Shown here: positions 9,751 through 17,223 of the stretch, piece after piece | Layout: each line of letters begins with the position of its first letter | Position numbering within the stretch: position 1 is the first letter of the stretch | From: Thermomucor indicae-seudaticae | Lineage: Eukaryota; Mucoromycota; Mucoromycetes; Mucorales; Lichtheimiaceae | DNA: 17,223 bases | Direction of reading: 5' to 3' | NCBI GenBank assembly: GCA_000787465.1 | Contig: JSYX01000653.1 | Coordinates: forward strand, 1 to 17,223 | Notes under the pieces: generated by a model | Told to the model about the DNA's origin: nothing | Seen by the model: only the letters and a program-made list of their open reading frames with translations | Database searches by the model: none | Translations under genes and position numbers: made by a program

Positions 9751-10102
9751 GTTAGAGATCCACTCGGACGGGGGTTAATAGGGAGCTGGTACCAAAGGGA
9801 GGCAGGCTTCCTTGCAGTTCAAAGGAGGCAGGTGAGATCAGAGCTATAGCGACACTCCTTAACCAAACAAATGTACTTCCTTGCAACGAAAAAGCTGATG
9901 GTCCCAGAATAACGCAGGCATTTCTTTGGTCGATATGCACGACCGGTCGTTCGTAAAGGAGGATGAAGACCAATATGCGCCGCCCTTGGCAACAGCATAA
10001 GGAACACGACGCGTAATAGTTTCCGGGCCTTGTAATTTACGAAGGTGTGGATAACACGGGTAATTTCATACATGAAAAGTCGAGACCATATAACATCCAT
10101 TG

Positions 10103-10108
10103 TTCATT
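10103..10108 (-). other. Altered poly(A) signal (AATGAA) of pseudogene B
   Basis: At the place where the three other family members have AATAAA downstream of the stop, this copy reads AATGAA. The surrounding bases are conserved. This fits the other decay marks of pseudogene B. Confidence 0.55.
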
Positions 10109-10174
10109 CGACACAGTTAGCTACTTGTGCATTGGGGGAATTGAATTACATATCCTGGACATTTGGTCGGCTGA

Positions 10175-10431
10175 TTAGAATGACCCGATTTCGCGCTCGG
10201 CATGCACGCCCGCCATCGAGTTGCAGCATTCTGTCATATTACTTCCTTCGCTTTGGTAGAGCATGCATACACCGTCAATGAATGTGCGTTGTAGCTTGTC
10301 GCAGCACATCTGCGTTGCGTCCGGCGCCTGGGATCCACCCAGACAGGCACATTTGATCCATGGACTGTCTTGGGCGGTCACGGTTGCAAGAACCAGGACC
10401 AAGGTGAGAAGATATTGAACTTGAAGAACAT
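10175..10431 (-). pseudogene. Broken secreted cysteine-rich protein B
   Basis: Copy B of the family and closest to 13948-14202, sharing CCDKLQRTFID and SNMT. The ATG at 10429-10431 is kept, but the signal-peptide region is one base shorter than in all three paralogues (GTGAGAAGAT against GTGAAAAGGAT on +). From the ATG, the frame therefore hits a stop after about 17 codons. The mature part continues in another frame that has no ATG. In that frame the last Cys has become Arg (TGC to CGC), and the expected poly(A) signal is altered. The damage is described here, not repaired. Unless a start upstream is used, no secreted product is expected. Confidence 0.8.
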
Positions 10432-10850
10432 ACTGTTTGTTATGTGCTGGGGAAGAAAGGACTTGGTTGTTGGAGTACCCAAACAACCTCACTTTTTATG
10501 CTAGAGATCGATCCTCATTCGGAGGGTGAGTAATAAGGAGTCGGCATCAAAGACTTGTTTGCATTTTAAAAGAGGGATCAGCTCAATAAAGGCTTGATCG
10601 ACAATTCGAAGCGGATCCTTGGTCACAAGTCAAGTCTACGTTCCTTGCAATAGAATTAACAATGATGTCATGATATAAGCATTTCTTGGGTAAGTGAGTC
10701 GTCTATCACAATTTATGCGAAGACTATGTGCGTGTTTGGGTGGGGGATGACCAAGACCTTCAATGCGCCAAACCTGTTTGTGCGCCACCTTTGTGAAGTT
10801 TCTTATATCCCACCTTAAAATAAGGCAAAACTAAGACCCCACAGTCAAGA

Positions 10851-12017
10851 ATAGATCAAAGAGCATACAGAGAGCGTGCAAAAAGCAAAAAGGAGATCTT
10901 GGCAGTGGCTGGCAAGATTGGGAGGAAAAGGTTGTGCAGATGAGGTGCAAAACGCAGATGAAGTTGTAGATTGAAGAAGAAGAGAACGCGACAACATTTG
11001 CACCATTAAGCTAAGAACGAAGGAATCTACATTAACCTGGGCGAGCAGAATGAAAAGTACATGCAGGTTCAGATCAAGAATTAGGAACTACGCTACGCGG
11101 CGACAGCAAAGCTTTCGTTCTCTTATGGCTTGCAGTAATTCTTTGCGGCGACGCTGGTACTTGGAAATTTTCCACAACCTTTCCATTTTGCCTCTTTTCT
11201 TTATTATGAACACCAGACTTGGACATTGAAATGGCATTCGAACGTGAGCTTCCAGCTGACGCTTGGAACTAACGTGAGTGAGCGATCTTGAGCTGAAGGA
11301 TGCCGAGATGACGATTCCGAAAGGCCCATTATGAAAAGTGGAACCAGGTCTCAGACCAGGATCGCACACTTTCCCCCAAAACCACACCGATTGCGCCAAC
11401 CACTACACCACCAAGATCGTTATTGTGATGTCACGTTCCAGGCTGTTTCTTCCGGGTTGGCCCTGCGCACGGGTGTGGATCTTGAATTGTTGGCGTCAGC
11501 TTGGATTTGGGATGTAAGTGTTCGTAGATTTGAAGTCATGACGCGAGATTTCAAGATTCCTGAACAATTGGTGGCGTATTTTGAGCAGTTTGCTCGTGGC
11601 ATTGGGGACAACCTTGAGTAGTCAGTTGCGACATTTGGTGCAAAGTCCGTGGAATGTGTCATGATGAAGGAAGACGCTTGGGTATTTATTACACATCTTG
11701 ATGTACTTGCCCACTATGGATCAGGAACAGACGATTGCGCGTACAAATGCTTGTTTTTACAAAGGCACCAACCATATGGTCGGATGGTGTGGAACAAGAA
11801 CATGTATGGCGACAGCTGGCTGCACGCTGTCATACGCGTCGAAAGTTTCGTGTCCGATAATAATCGAGGAATGTAGCAGAATGGCGACATCTGGGCTGAA
11901 ATGGAGAGTATGTTCCATGAGTTTCGAGTTGCTTGCCTTGGCCGGCTTTTATGGGCAGCGCGGAAGCAACAGAAGGCACCCATATATAGGTTCTATGGCT
12001 TCGAAACTGGACTTTAA
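10851..12017 (+). pseudogene. Decayed unidentified reading frame between the duplicated blocks
   Basis: One single phase from 10851 to a TAA at 12015-12017 reads as protein-like text with eight internal stops (10941, 10959, 11007, 11082, 11136, 11289, 11619, 11874), about half of what chance would give. The 3' half is nearly open, with only two TAGs in about 240 codons. Readable pieces: DQRAYRERAKSKKEILAVAG, NLGEQNEKYMQVQIKN, YYEHQTWTLKWHSNVSF, PEQLVAYFEQFARGIGD, RHQPYGRMVWNKNMYGDSW. I do not recognise the family; a dead transposable-element gene is a reasonable guess. No splice pattern was found that removes the stops. Confidence 0.45.
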
Positions 12018-12366
12018 TGATGACTTCGACGCACTGGTGCCTGTTGAGCCTGTGGAGAACGTTCAGTCCATGTGTATTTTGCGTCGGTACGGGCGACGGC
12101 ATTCCCAGCGCTACTGGTCCTTCGAATCGAAGAGATATGCCCAGTTAAATTACCGTCTGTGTCATCCGCTCGCTTACGACTGCCACCCTTTGAATACCGA
12201 TAAGCGAACAAGAGGTGCCGCCAGTCTCATCAGTTTGCTCCTTGGTATAGTCAATGAACGCAAATATGATGCTCAAGATCGATCAAAGGTGATGGATATC
12301 CTTATGCGCACTAAACAGTTCCGGGGTATGCAATATTGCTTTTCCATACAAGACTACAGTGGCCGC

Positions 12367-12415
12367 TCGATATAACAATCACCCCTGAGGATGCCGAGGG
12401 TGATTGTTATATCGA
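12367..12415. repeat. 18-bp perfect inverted repeat (hairpin)
   Basis: The arm TCGATATAACAATCACCC at 12367-12384 is matched base for base by its reverse complement at 12398-12415, around a 13-nt loop. It is by far the strongest inverted repeat I saw in the window. It lies between the two decayed frames of the inter-block segment. It could be a fold-back footprint, the joined ends of an excised element, or a hairpin in a transcript. Confidence 0.9.
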
Positions 12416-12515
12416 ACTCGGTGTCCGCCATTTTTTGGGCACGTCAACAACTTTGCCTGCAATATGATTAGATCAACCCCCCGGCGGAAATAAAACTATG
12501 CAAAAGTTGGATTGA

Positions 12516-12758
12516 AAGAGGGAAAGAGTTGCATTTGAAGGATGTAATCTGATCAAGATAAACTACAAATATGATCATAAGACGCTCAACGATTGTATCG
12601 CTGCAGGAACTTCTACTCTTTTTGAATCGCGCTCTCCACAGCAGACCTTTCGTACGGACTATCTGCATACTGTCCGCGAGTTGTTAGGATCAAAGATGCA
12701 CTCCGAGGTTACCACTCGAAAGAGTGAATATTTCGGCAAATCAAGAAACAGAAGATAA
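12516..12758 (+). pseudogene. Open fragment, possibly of the same dead element
   Basis: 80 codons are open between a TGA (12513-12515) and a TAA (12756-12758) without an initial ATG. The text is protein-like: DHKTLNDCIAAGTSTLFE, TDYLHTVRELLGSKMHSEV. It lies 3' of the inverted repeat and may be the tail of the frame ending at 12017, but the two are not joined by any visible splice. Family not recognised. Confidence 0.3.
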
Positions 12759-13129
12759 CTTGAACTGTAGATAGCATGTAAATCTGCGTATGTCTGTACC
12801 AAGTAGCCCCACACGGCGGAACAGATAGAGATGACGCTCTGACTTAGTAAACAAAAGCTCAAAACCCGATGCTTTTGGCTCTCGATATAGCGTTGTCGTG
12901 CACTGCAGCGATCAGTTATGGCTGTATCGAATTGTCGAATATTTTTTCCCGCTTACAGGGATTCTGTATATATAACTATGGCCTCGACAGTTTTTTATTA
13001 TAATGATAATGCGATTTCGTCTCTTGGAAGTCTTTTGAACAAACGGCGGAAAATACTGCTATTTTGTCAGCGAAATAGCTACATCTGATATTCACACATG
13101 AAAAGACAAGGCCATATAACATCCATTGG

Positions 13130-13135
13130 TTTATT
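13130..13135 (-). promoter_or_regulatory. Poly(A) signal AATAAA of secreted gene A'
   Basis: AATAAA on the - strand about 70 nt after the stop of 13205-13477, in the conserved downstream segment shared by the family. Confidence 0.65.
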
Positions 13136-13204
13136 CGACACAATAGCTATTTGTGCAGTTGAACTGCATATCTGTTTGTTCTGTCCTGGGTATTGGCAGA
13201 CCGT

Positions 13205-13477
13205 TCAGAACGATGTGCTATCACACTTGGCATCATAGGCTCCTCCCGCACTGGTTCGGCAGCAGTCCTTCATAGGAGGTTCGTCGCTTGGGTCAAGAAG
13301 GCATTCATTTCCATCGAGCGGGTAATGCAAATCATCGCAGCACATCAGTGTTACGTCCGGAATCGGCCGCTGGTAGTTTGGATCCACACAAGCACATCTG
13401 GTCGGTGGATTGTCCTGGGCGGCCGCGGTGGCGACAGCCAGGATGAAGGCGAAAAGGATATTGAACTTGAAGAACAT
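13205..13477 (-). CDS. Small secreted cysteine-rich protein A' (8 Cys)
   Basis: 90 aa, no intron, starting at ATG 13475-13477. Signal peptide at about residues 1-21 (MFFKFNILFAFILAVATAAA, then QD). The mature part has all eight cysteines: C-x1-C-x15-CC-x11-C-x12-CC-x11-C. Two adjacent-Cys pairs and an even count point to a small disulfide-locked extracellular protein, as is typical of fungal secreted effectors or surface proteins. The pattern differs from hydrophobins (C, CC, C, C, CC, C). ATAAATAG lies 37-44 nt upstream and AATAAA downstream. It is the intact counterpart of the 9434 copy. Function unknown. Confidence 0.82.
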   Translation of the reverse strand: MFFKFNILFAFILAVATAAAQDNPPTRCACVDPNYQRPIPDVTLMCCDDLHYPLDGNECLLDPSDEPPMKDCCRTSAGGAYDAKCDSTSF

Positions 13478-13513
13478 ACTGTTGCTGGCAAGAAATGCAC
13501 TCAAACGGCGCCA

Positions 13514-13521
13514 CTATTTAT
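13514..13521 (-). promoter_or_regulatory. TATA-like box of secreted gene A'
   Basis: ATAAATAG on the - strand about 40 nt before the ATG, identical in sequence and spacing to the box upstream of the paralogue at 9434-9706. Confidence 0.5.
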
Positions 13522-13883
13522 GTTTGAGATTTACTCGGACGGGAGTTAATAGGGAGCTGGTACCAAAGGCAGGCTTGCTTGCAGTTCAAAGGAGGCAGGT
13601 GAGATCAGAGCCATAACGACACTCCTTGACCAAATAAGTCTGCTTCCTGGCAATGGAGAAGCAGATGATCTCAAAATAACATACGCATTTCTTTGGTAAG
13701 CTGTCGATATTCCGACAATTGGGGGGGGGGAATGCATGATCGGCCGTTCGTAAAGGAGGATGAAGACCAATATGTGTCGCCTTTGACAACAGCATAAGGA
13801 GCATGACGCCTTATAATTTACGACGGTCTGGATAATACGGGTACTTTTATACATGAACAGACAAGATCATATGACATCCATAG

Positions 13884-13889
13884 TTTATT
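13884..13889 (-). promoter_or_regulatory. Poly(A) signal AATAAA of secreted gene B'
   Basis: AATAAA on the - strand, about 60 nt after the stop of 13948-14202, at the conserved family position. Confidence 0.65.
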
Positions 13890-13947
13890 CGACACAATTA
13901 TGTCGCTACTTGTGCAGCAGGGAATTGAATTACATTGTGTCGGCAGA

Positions 13948-14202
13948 TTAGACATCGCACTTGGCATAAAAGTCCGCAATCGAGTAGCAGCAGTCTGTCA
14001 TATTACTTTCTTCGCTTGGGTAGAGCATGCATCCATCGTCAATGAATGTGCGTTGTAGCTTGTCGCAGCATATTTCTGTTACGTCTGGCGCCGGCGCCTG
14101 GGACCCATCCACGCAGGCACATTTGGCCATTGGACCGTCTTGGGCCGAGACGGTGGCGACAGCCAGGATCAAGGTGAAAAGGATATTGACCTTGAAGAAC
14201 AT
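13948..14202 (-). CDS. Small secreted cysteine-rich protein B' (8 Cys)
   Basis: 84 aa, no intron, ATG at 14200-14202. Signal peptide MFFKVNILFTLILAVATVSA, then QD. The mature part has eight cysteines in C-x1-C-x14-CC-x11-C-x12-CC-x9-C, the same frame as A' with shorter end loops. One N-glycosylation sequon (NMT) lies before the second CC. A more A-rich TATA-like ATAAAAAATG lies 59-68 nt upstream and AATAAA downstream. It is the intact counterpart of pseudogene B at 10175-10431. It is expected to be exported and disulfide-bonded; role unknown. Confidence 0.82.
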   Translation of the reverse strand: MFFKVNILFTLILAVATVSAQDGPMAKCACVDGSQAPAPDVTEICCDKLQRTFIDDGCMLYPSEESNMTDCCYSIADFYAKCDV

Positions 14203-14484
14203 ACTGTTTGTTATGTGCTGGGGAAGAAACGACTTGGCTGTTGGAGTACCCAAATAGCCTCATTTTTTATGCTAGTGATTGATCCTCGTTCGGAAGGTGG
14301 GTAGGGAGTCGGGCACCAAAGACTTGTTTGCATTTTAGAAGAGGGATCAGCAATAAAATTGACAATCATGTCAGAATATACGCATTTCTTTGGTAAGTGC
14401 GTCGTCTATCATGTGCAAAGACTGTGTGTCTTTACGTGGGGCGATGACCAAGACCTTCAATGCGCCCGAACCTGTTTGTGCGCC

Positions 14485-15752
14485 TCAGGAGACCCGCTCG
14501 GTGCAGCTTCCGAGGAGGGTATATGTACCAGTAACAGGACAGCGACCGATAAAGGAGGATTAGGAAAATTTTATGACGGGAGTAGTTGTCTACACTAAAA
14601 GTAGAGTATTCAACGTTGGTGTTGTCTTGATTGGGTCGTATATCTAAGCACGACGCAAAACAGTTTGTCGTTTCTCGTCGAACGAAAATTACTCATTTGA
14701 AAACGCCGAACTTTTGGTGCGTTGAAAATAGCGAGTCCTCTTAGCAGTATTGCCGGTCAAAGACCCTTTTCTTTTGCAACAATAACAACTGTTTTCTGGA
14801 ATCACATAGAACGATGCGGACTGTCTACCGCCGCAGAAATTGTTATTTGCATAGGCGTCATGCTGTTGGGCTTTGGCTGGATCGATAGAGTTTTGGTGTA
14901 TATGTAGAACGGCGGTTGTAATGCAACCCCAAAGACCGCGAAGACAAACTGGGGAAAATCTTCCAGAAGTGAACTCCACATGCATAATATGCAATGTAAC
15001 AAACTTTAAGAGTATACCAGGTCTCTTGCATCATAGTGAAGCGCTTGGTGATTTGTATCACTTTGTCGTCATGATTACATCTTGTCGTTGTTGCTTTGTT
15101 CCCACTTTGTTGTCACGGCGCTGATTTGTAACCTCGGTTGATATTATGTCCTTTTCGCTTTATCCGTGGTGCGCATCCAATTTCATAATAAAGGCGGCGA
15201 CTGTAACATATCAATAGTATCACAACTGCAATTGCGTGCTGATATGCATGAAGCGCGATGGCGGTCAAAAGTGTGATGGATAGTGGACCATCATTGCCAT
15301 GTTAGCCATGCGTAAAACCGCAAAGATTTGAGGTTGTCCGAAGGTTGATCTGACTGACCTACCAGGCCACACTATGAAAAATTGGAACCACATTTCGCTT
15401 TAACTTTCTTCCGGGAGTGCTGAAGCCCCGCTCACACTGCGAAAGAAAAGAACATGAGTGGTTATCCGGGTCGTCACGGTGCGGAAAAAACATGGGTTGA
15501 TCTCCGATTTGAGTTGGTCGATCAAATACGTCCATTACAGCGAAAGCAGGCTCTGATTGGAGTCCACTACATCCGTGCTATCCAATCGCATTTCTCTAAT
15601 TTCATTAACCGAAAGACAGCAACCAAAGAAATTTGAAGGGCCATTCGGCGCTCAGGATAAGTTTGCGGGATCCTGTAGATCTATAAGAGACGACAAGAAA
15701 AGACAAGCTTCTCTTTCTTTTTCGTTTTTTTTGCAACCTTTCACAATCCACA
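14485..15752. other. Region without a confident gene
   Basis: The right flank of the distal block still shows a trace of the family's upstream segment (AAAGGAGGATTAGG near 14550). After that I see only unassigned open pieces. 14873-15124 (+) contains CIICNVTNFKSIPGLLHH, a CxxC...HH arrangement that could be the relic of a zinc finger. An ATG-led frame of 60 codons at 15454-15636 (+) reads plausibly (KTWVDLRFELVDQIRPLQRK) but has no recognised relative and no splice partner was established. Confidence 0.4.
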
Positions 15753-16607
15753 ATGACAAAACAGAATAAGCAAATGTATCCTTGCACGGTGTAAACGGCT
15801 ACCTGTCAGCAACCAAACGTGCCCTGCGGGGGCATGAGGCTGATTGCCTTACGCGGAAAGCAGCGCGGCTATTCGAAGAAGAAGAGCGCAAGGAAAAAGA
15901 ACTTGTTGCCAAAGCAATGCGGCTATTAGAAGAAGGAGAGCGTCAGGACGAAGAACTTGGTGCCGAGGCAGTGCGGCTAATGGATGAAAAGAAGCGTGAG
16001 GAAGAAGAAGCTGCGGCCGCTTTGGCAGACTCTACCGGGGATCAGAACACCCATACGTCGTCGATCTTGGATCAAGACCACGACTACGACACACCGGAGG
16101 ATGTAGAACAAGAAGAAGATGATGATGACAGGAACTGCGAAGAGCGGGTAACGTTACTTCCGCCGGACTATATCACAGAACATGCTGCTGGCTCTTCATT
16201 CACCGGTAAGGACTAGAATCCACCCAAGTCCCAGCGCTTCTGAAAAACTCACTGATGCTATGATAGAGAATGATTACGTTTTTGATCACAGCGACCTGAA
16301 TTTTGAGAATGGTCTTCCGGCTGGTCTAAAGTTCCATCTGTTAATGAACCAGCATCGTTCAACAGTTAGTCTATACAAAGAGCTCGTAGACTTTATTAAC
16401 AATTCCTGCTTGGACGGACACGAGTCCCAGACACCAATGCCGAGTCTATACGAGAACCAGAAGCAGCTCGCAGCAATGTTCAAGGTTCGACCAAGACAGA
16501 TAGTGGTGTGCAAGGGCGGATGCCGAGCGTTCCCCAATTGGCCGGATGACGCTGATGACCTTGACGAGAACAATGAGTGTAGCAATTGCAGAAACAAAGG
16601 ATTGTGA
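15753..16607 (+). mobile_element. Broken N-terminal part of a probable transposon gene
   Basis: The ATG at 15753 opens MTKQNKQMYPCTV and stops at once. A frame one base away then continues as NGYLSATKRALRGHEADC. Read across the break this is one half-finger C-x2-(C)...H-x4-C, so a single-base deletion at about 15788 is likely (the second Cys is lost). A Glu/Lys-rich coiled coil and an acidic region follow. A 61-nt intron (16206-16266, GTAAGG...ATAG) joins in frame to ENDYVFDHSDL, then GLKFHLLMNQHRS and VCKGGCRAFPNW...CSNC, ending at TGA 16605-16607. A Cys-rich patch of this kind near the N-terminus is seen in CACTA/TNP2-like and related transposases; that link is inference from layout. No catalytic domain is present, so this copy is truncated. 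Confidence 0.5.
15863..16018 (+). repeat. 54-bp repeat, three units, encoding a coiled coil
   Basis: Units start at 15863, 15917 and 15971; the last is shorter and more diverged. Each encodes about 18 residues of the form xRLxEExxRxxEELxAxA. Predicted to be a continuous charged helix or coiled coil within the broken element gene. Confidence 0.75.
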
Positions 16608-16925
16608 TTTCATTATTCTCTATTCGCATAGATGAAGTTTAACTTTTGGAATACATCGTTTGTTATACCCTGTATTTCGCATATTGTAGTTTCATATATG
16701 GTTGGATCTTTCGAATGCTGAAAGTAGTAATAGTCCACAATGCGGAACAAGAAGAGGAGTGGTGGACCGACTCTGGATGCTTATTCAAACTCAACGATTT
16801 CATTATTCGAGCTGACATAAGTGGACCCCCAGTCTCACTGTGCTTCATCGTCCATGGTTTTCTTTTGCTGTTCTTTATCCGTCTATTAGACATCACAAAC
16901 ATACCAACACCTTTTTTGTTACCGT
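16608..16925. other. Spacer between the two element fragments
   Basis: An AT-rich stretch of about 320 bp with no recognisable coding or repeat feature. It shares only a 13-base match (GATTTCATTATTC at about 16606 and 16797) between its two ends. It may mark an internal deletion of the element. Confidence 0.35.
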
Positions 16926-16943
16926 TTGTGGATCCGGCCTGCA

Positions 16944-17126
16944 ATGCAAGTAATCTTCGTTGCTGTGGATTGGATCGACCTTGCGCGGGTTGTGTACCCG
17001 ACTGTGGTTGTTGAGAGAATGGATGACGAGCCAGCACGCAAGGCCCTGGCGAAGCTTGTCTGCGCGTGTTCCTTGGGGCTACAATGGCACATCACGCTGG
17101 ATGATTTGCAAACCATTGACAAGTAA
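16944..17126 (+). pseudogene. Fragment, possibly internal part of the same element
   Basis: ATG-led, 60 codons to a TAA at 17124-17126, with protein-like text: VDWIDLARVVYPTVVVERMD, DEPARKALAKLVCACSLGLQ, WHITLDDLQTIDK. It lies about 340 bp after the truncated N-terminal part on the same strand. It could be a piece of the transposase body left after an internal deletion, or a separate element continuing past the window. Family not recognised with certainty. Confidence 0.3.
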
Positions 17127-17223
17127 ATGTCTTTCGTAAATATTGGTTTTTGAATAACTTTTTGCGTCCTCGGTTGGTAGTTTTTGCGTCAACTTCCAAG
17201 TGGAATTTGCGCCATGCTTTAAC

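Larger units (their letters stand above)
9214..10786. repeat. Two-gene duplicated block, proximal copy
   Basis: Similar along its length, with small indels, to 12965-14484 in the same orientation. Recognisable anchors in order: TGTATATATA, GAACAAACGGCGGAAAATAC, GGTTTATTC, the two secreted-protein genes, CGTAAAGGAGGATGAAGACC, and GACCAAGACCTTCAATGCGC. It begins only about 44 bp after the IML2-like stop codon. It carries gene A (9434-9706) and pseudogene B (10175-10431). The two halves also resemble each other, so an older tandem duplication made A and B before the pair was copied. Confidence 0.85.
12965..14484. repeat. Two-gene duplicated block, distal copy
   Basis: Direct copy of 9214-10786, carrying the intact genes at 13205-13477 and 13948-14202. 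It differs by indels, for example about 40 bp extra near 13005-13040 and about 38 bp extra with a run of ten G at 13721-13730. The two copies are separated by about 2.2 kb of unrelated, decayed sequence. Confidence 0.85.

Noticed and set aside
9323..9778. Long + strand open frame opposite secreted gene A, with a similar one at 13193-13549 opposite A'
   Set aside because: Both frames are open because the - strand genes are duplicated. The - strand has the signal peptide, the Cys pattern, TATA-like box and AATAAA signal; the + strand frames show no such features.
13205..14202. Hydrophobin identity for the secreted proteins
   Set aside because: Hydrophobins have the order C, CC, C, C, CC, C. 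Here it is C, C, CC, C, CC, C with a Cys-Ala-Cys start, so the fold need not be the same.
16922..17014. Cys-rich frame ending CCGLDRPCAGCVPDCGC
   Set aside because: It is another phase of the fragment at 16944-17126, which reads as a more ordinary protein. There is no signal peptide in front and the frame upstream is not protein-like.
1..17223. CRISPR arrays, operons, bacterial promoters, rRNA genes
   Set aside because: No regularly spaced repeats, Shine-Dalgarno-led tandem genes or rRNA motifs were seen. The intron structure points to a eukaryote.

Overview
The window looks like nuclear DNA of a filamentous fungus, most likely an early-diverging one (Mucoromycota, probably Mucorales). This is inferred from intron-dense genes with very short GT-AG introns (47-86 nt), TAA/TAG/TGA all acting as stops, AATAAA poly(A) signals, compact intergenic spaces and fungal protein families. 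No bacterial or viral feature was seen. The species cannot be named from the sequence alone.

Left part (1-9170). The first 1.4 kb holds no confident gene, only GC-rich palindromic patches and eroded open stretches. A GATA-type zinc-finger regulator follows on the + strand (1757-3434, 4 exons). Convergent to it is a nucleoside transporter of the ENT/SLC29 family on the - strand (4120-5920, 6 exons). The transporter shares a 358-bp divergent promoter region with an IML2/TTC39-family gene on the + strand (6279-9170, 11 exons). For all three genes the proposed exon sums are exact multiples of three (495, 476 and 765 aa). Both the ENT and the IML2 models need an 8-nt microexon to keep the conserved protein motif and the frame. 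The IML2 gene also begins with a 100-bp tandem duplication that carries a whole intron, so introns 1 and 2 are near copies of each other.

Right part (9171-17223). This is an accessory region. It carries four copies of a small secreted cysteine-rich protein gene on the - strand (9434, 10175, 13205, 13948). They are arranged as two direct repeats of a ~1.5 kb two-gene block (9214-10786 and 12965-14484). The distal pair is intact with 8 cysteines each. In the proximal pair, one gene has lost one cysteine and the other is a pseudogene (1-nt deletion, lost cysteine, altered poly(A) signal). The 2.2 kb between the blocks holds a decayed, unidentified reading frame and a strong 18-bp inverted repeat. 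The end of the window (15753-17126) holds what looks like a broken mobile-element gene: a frameshifted zinc finger, a coiled coil made of a 54-bp repeat, a spliced intron, a CxxxC...CxxC motif, and a detached fragment further on.

How the parts relate: the left side is a core gene cluster (regulator, membrane transporter, TPR-like protein). The right side is a gene-family birth-and-death zone with repeats and element remains. The most novel material is the secreted 8-Cys family (Cx1C-x14/15-CC-x11-C-x12-CC-x9/11-C), the intron gain by tandem duplication, and the two microexons.
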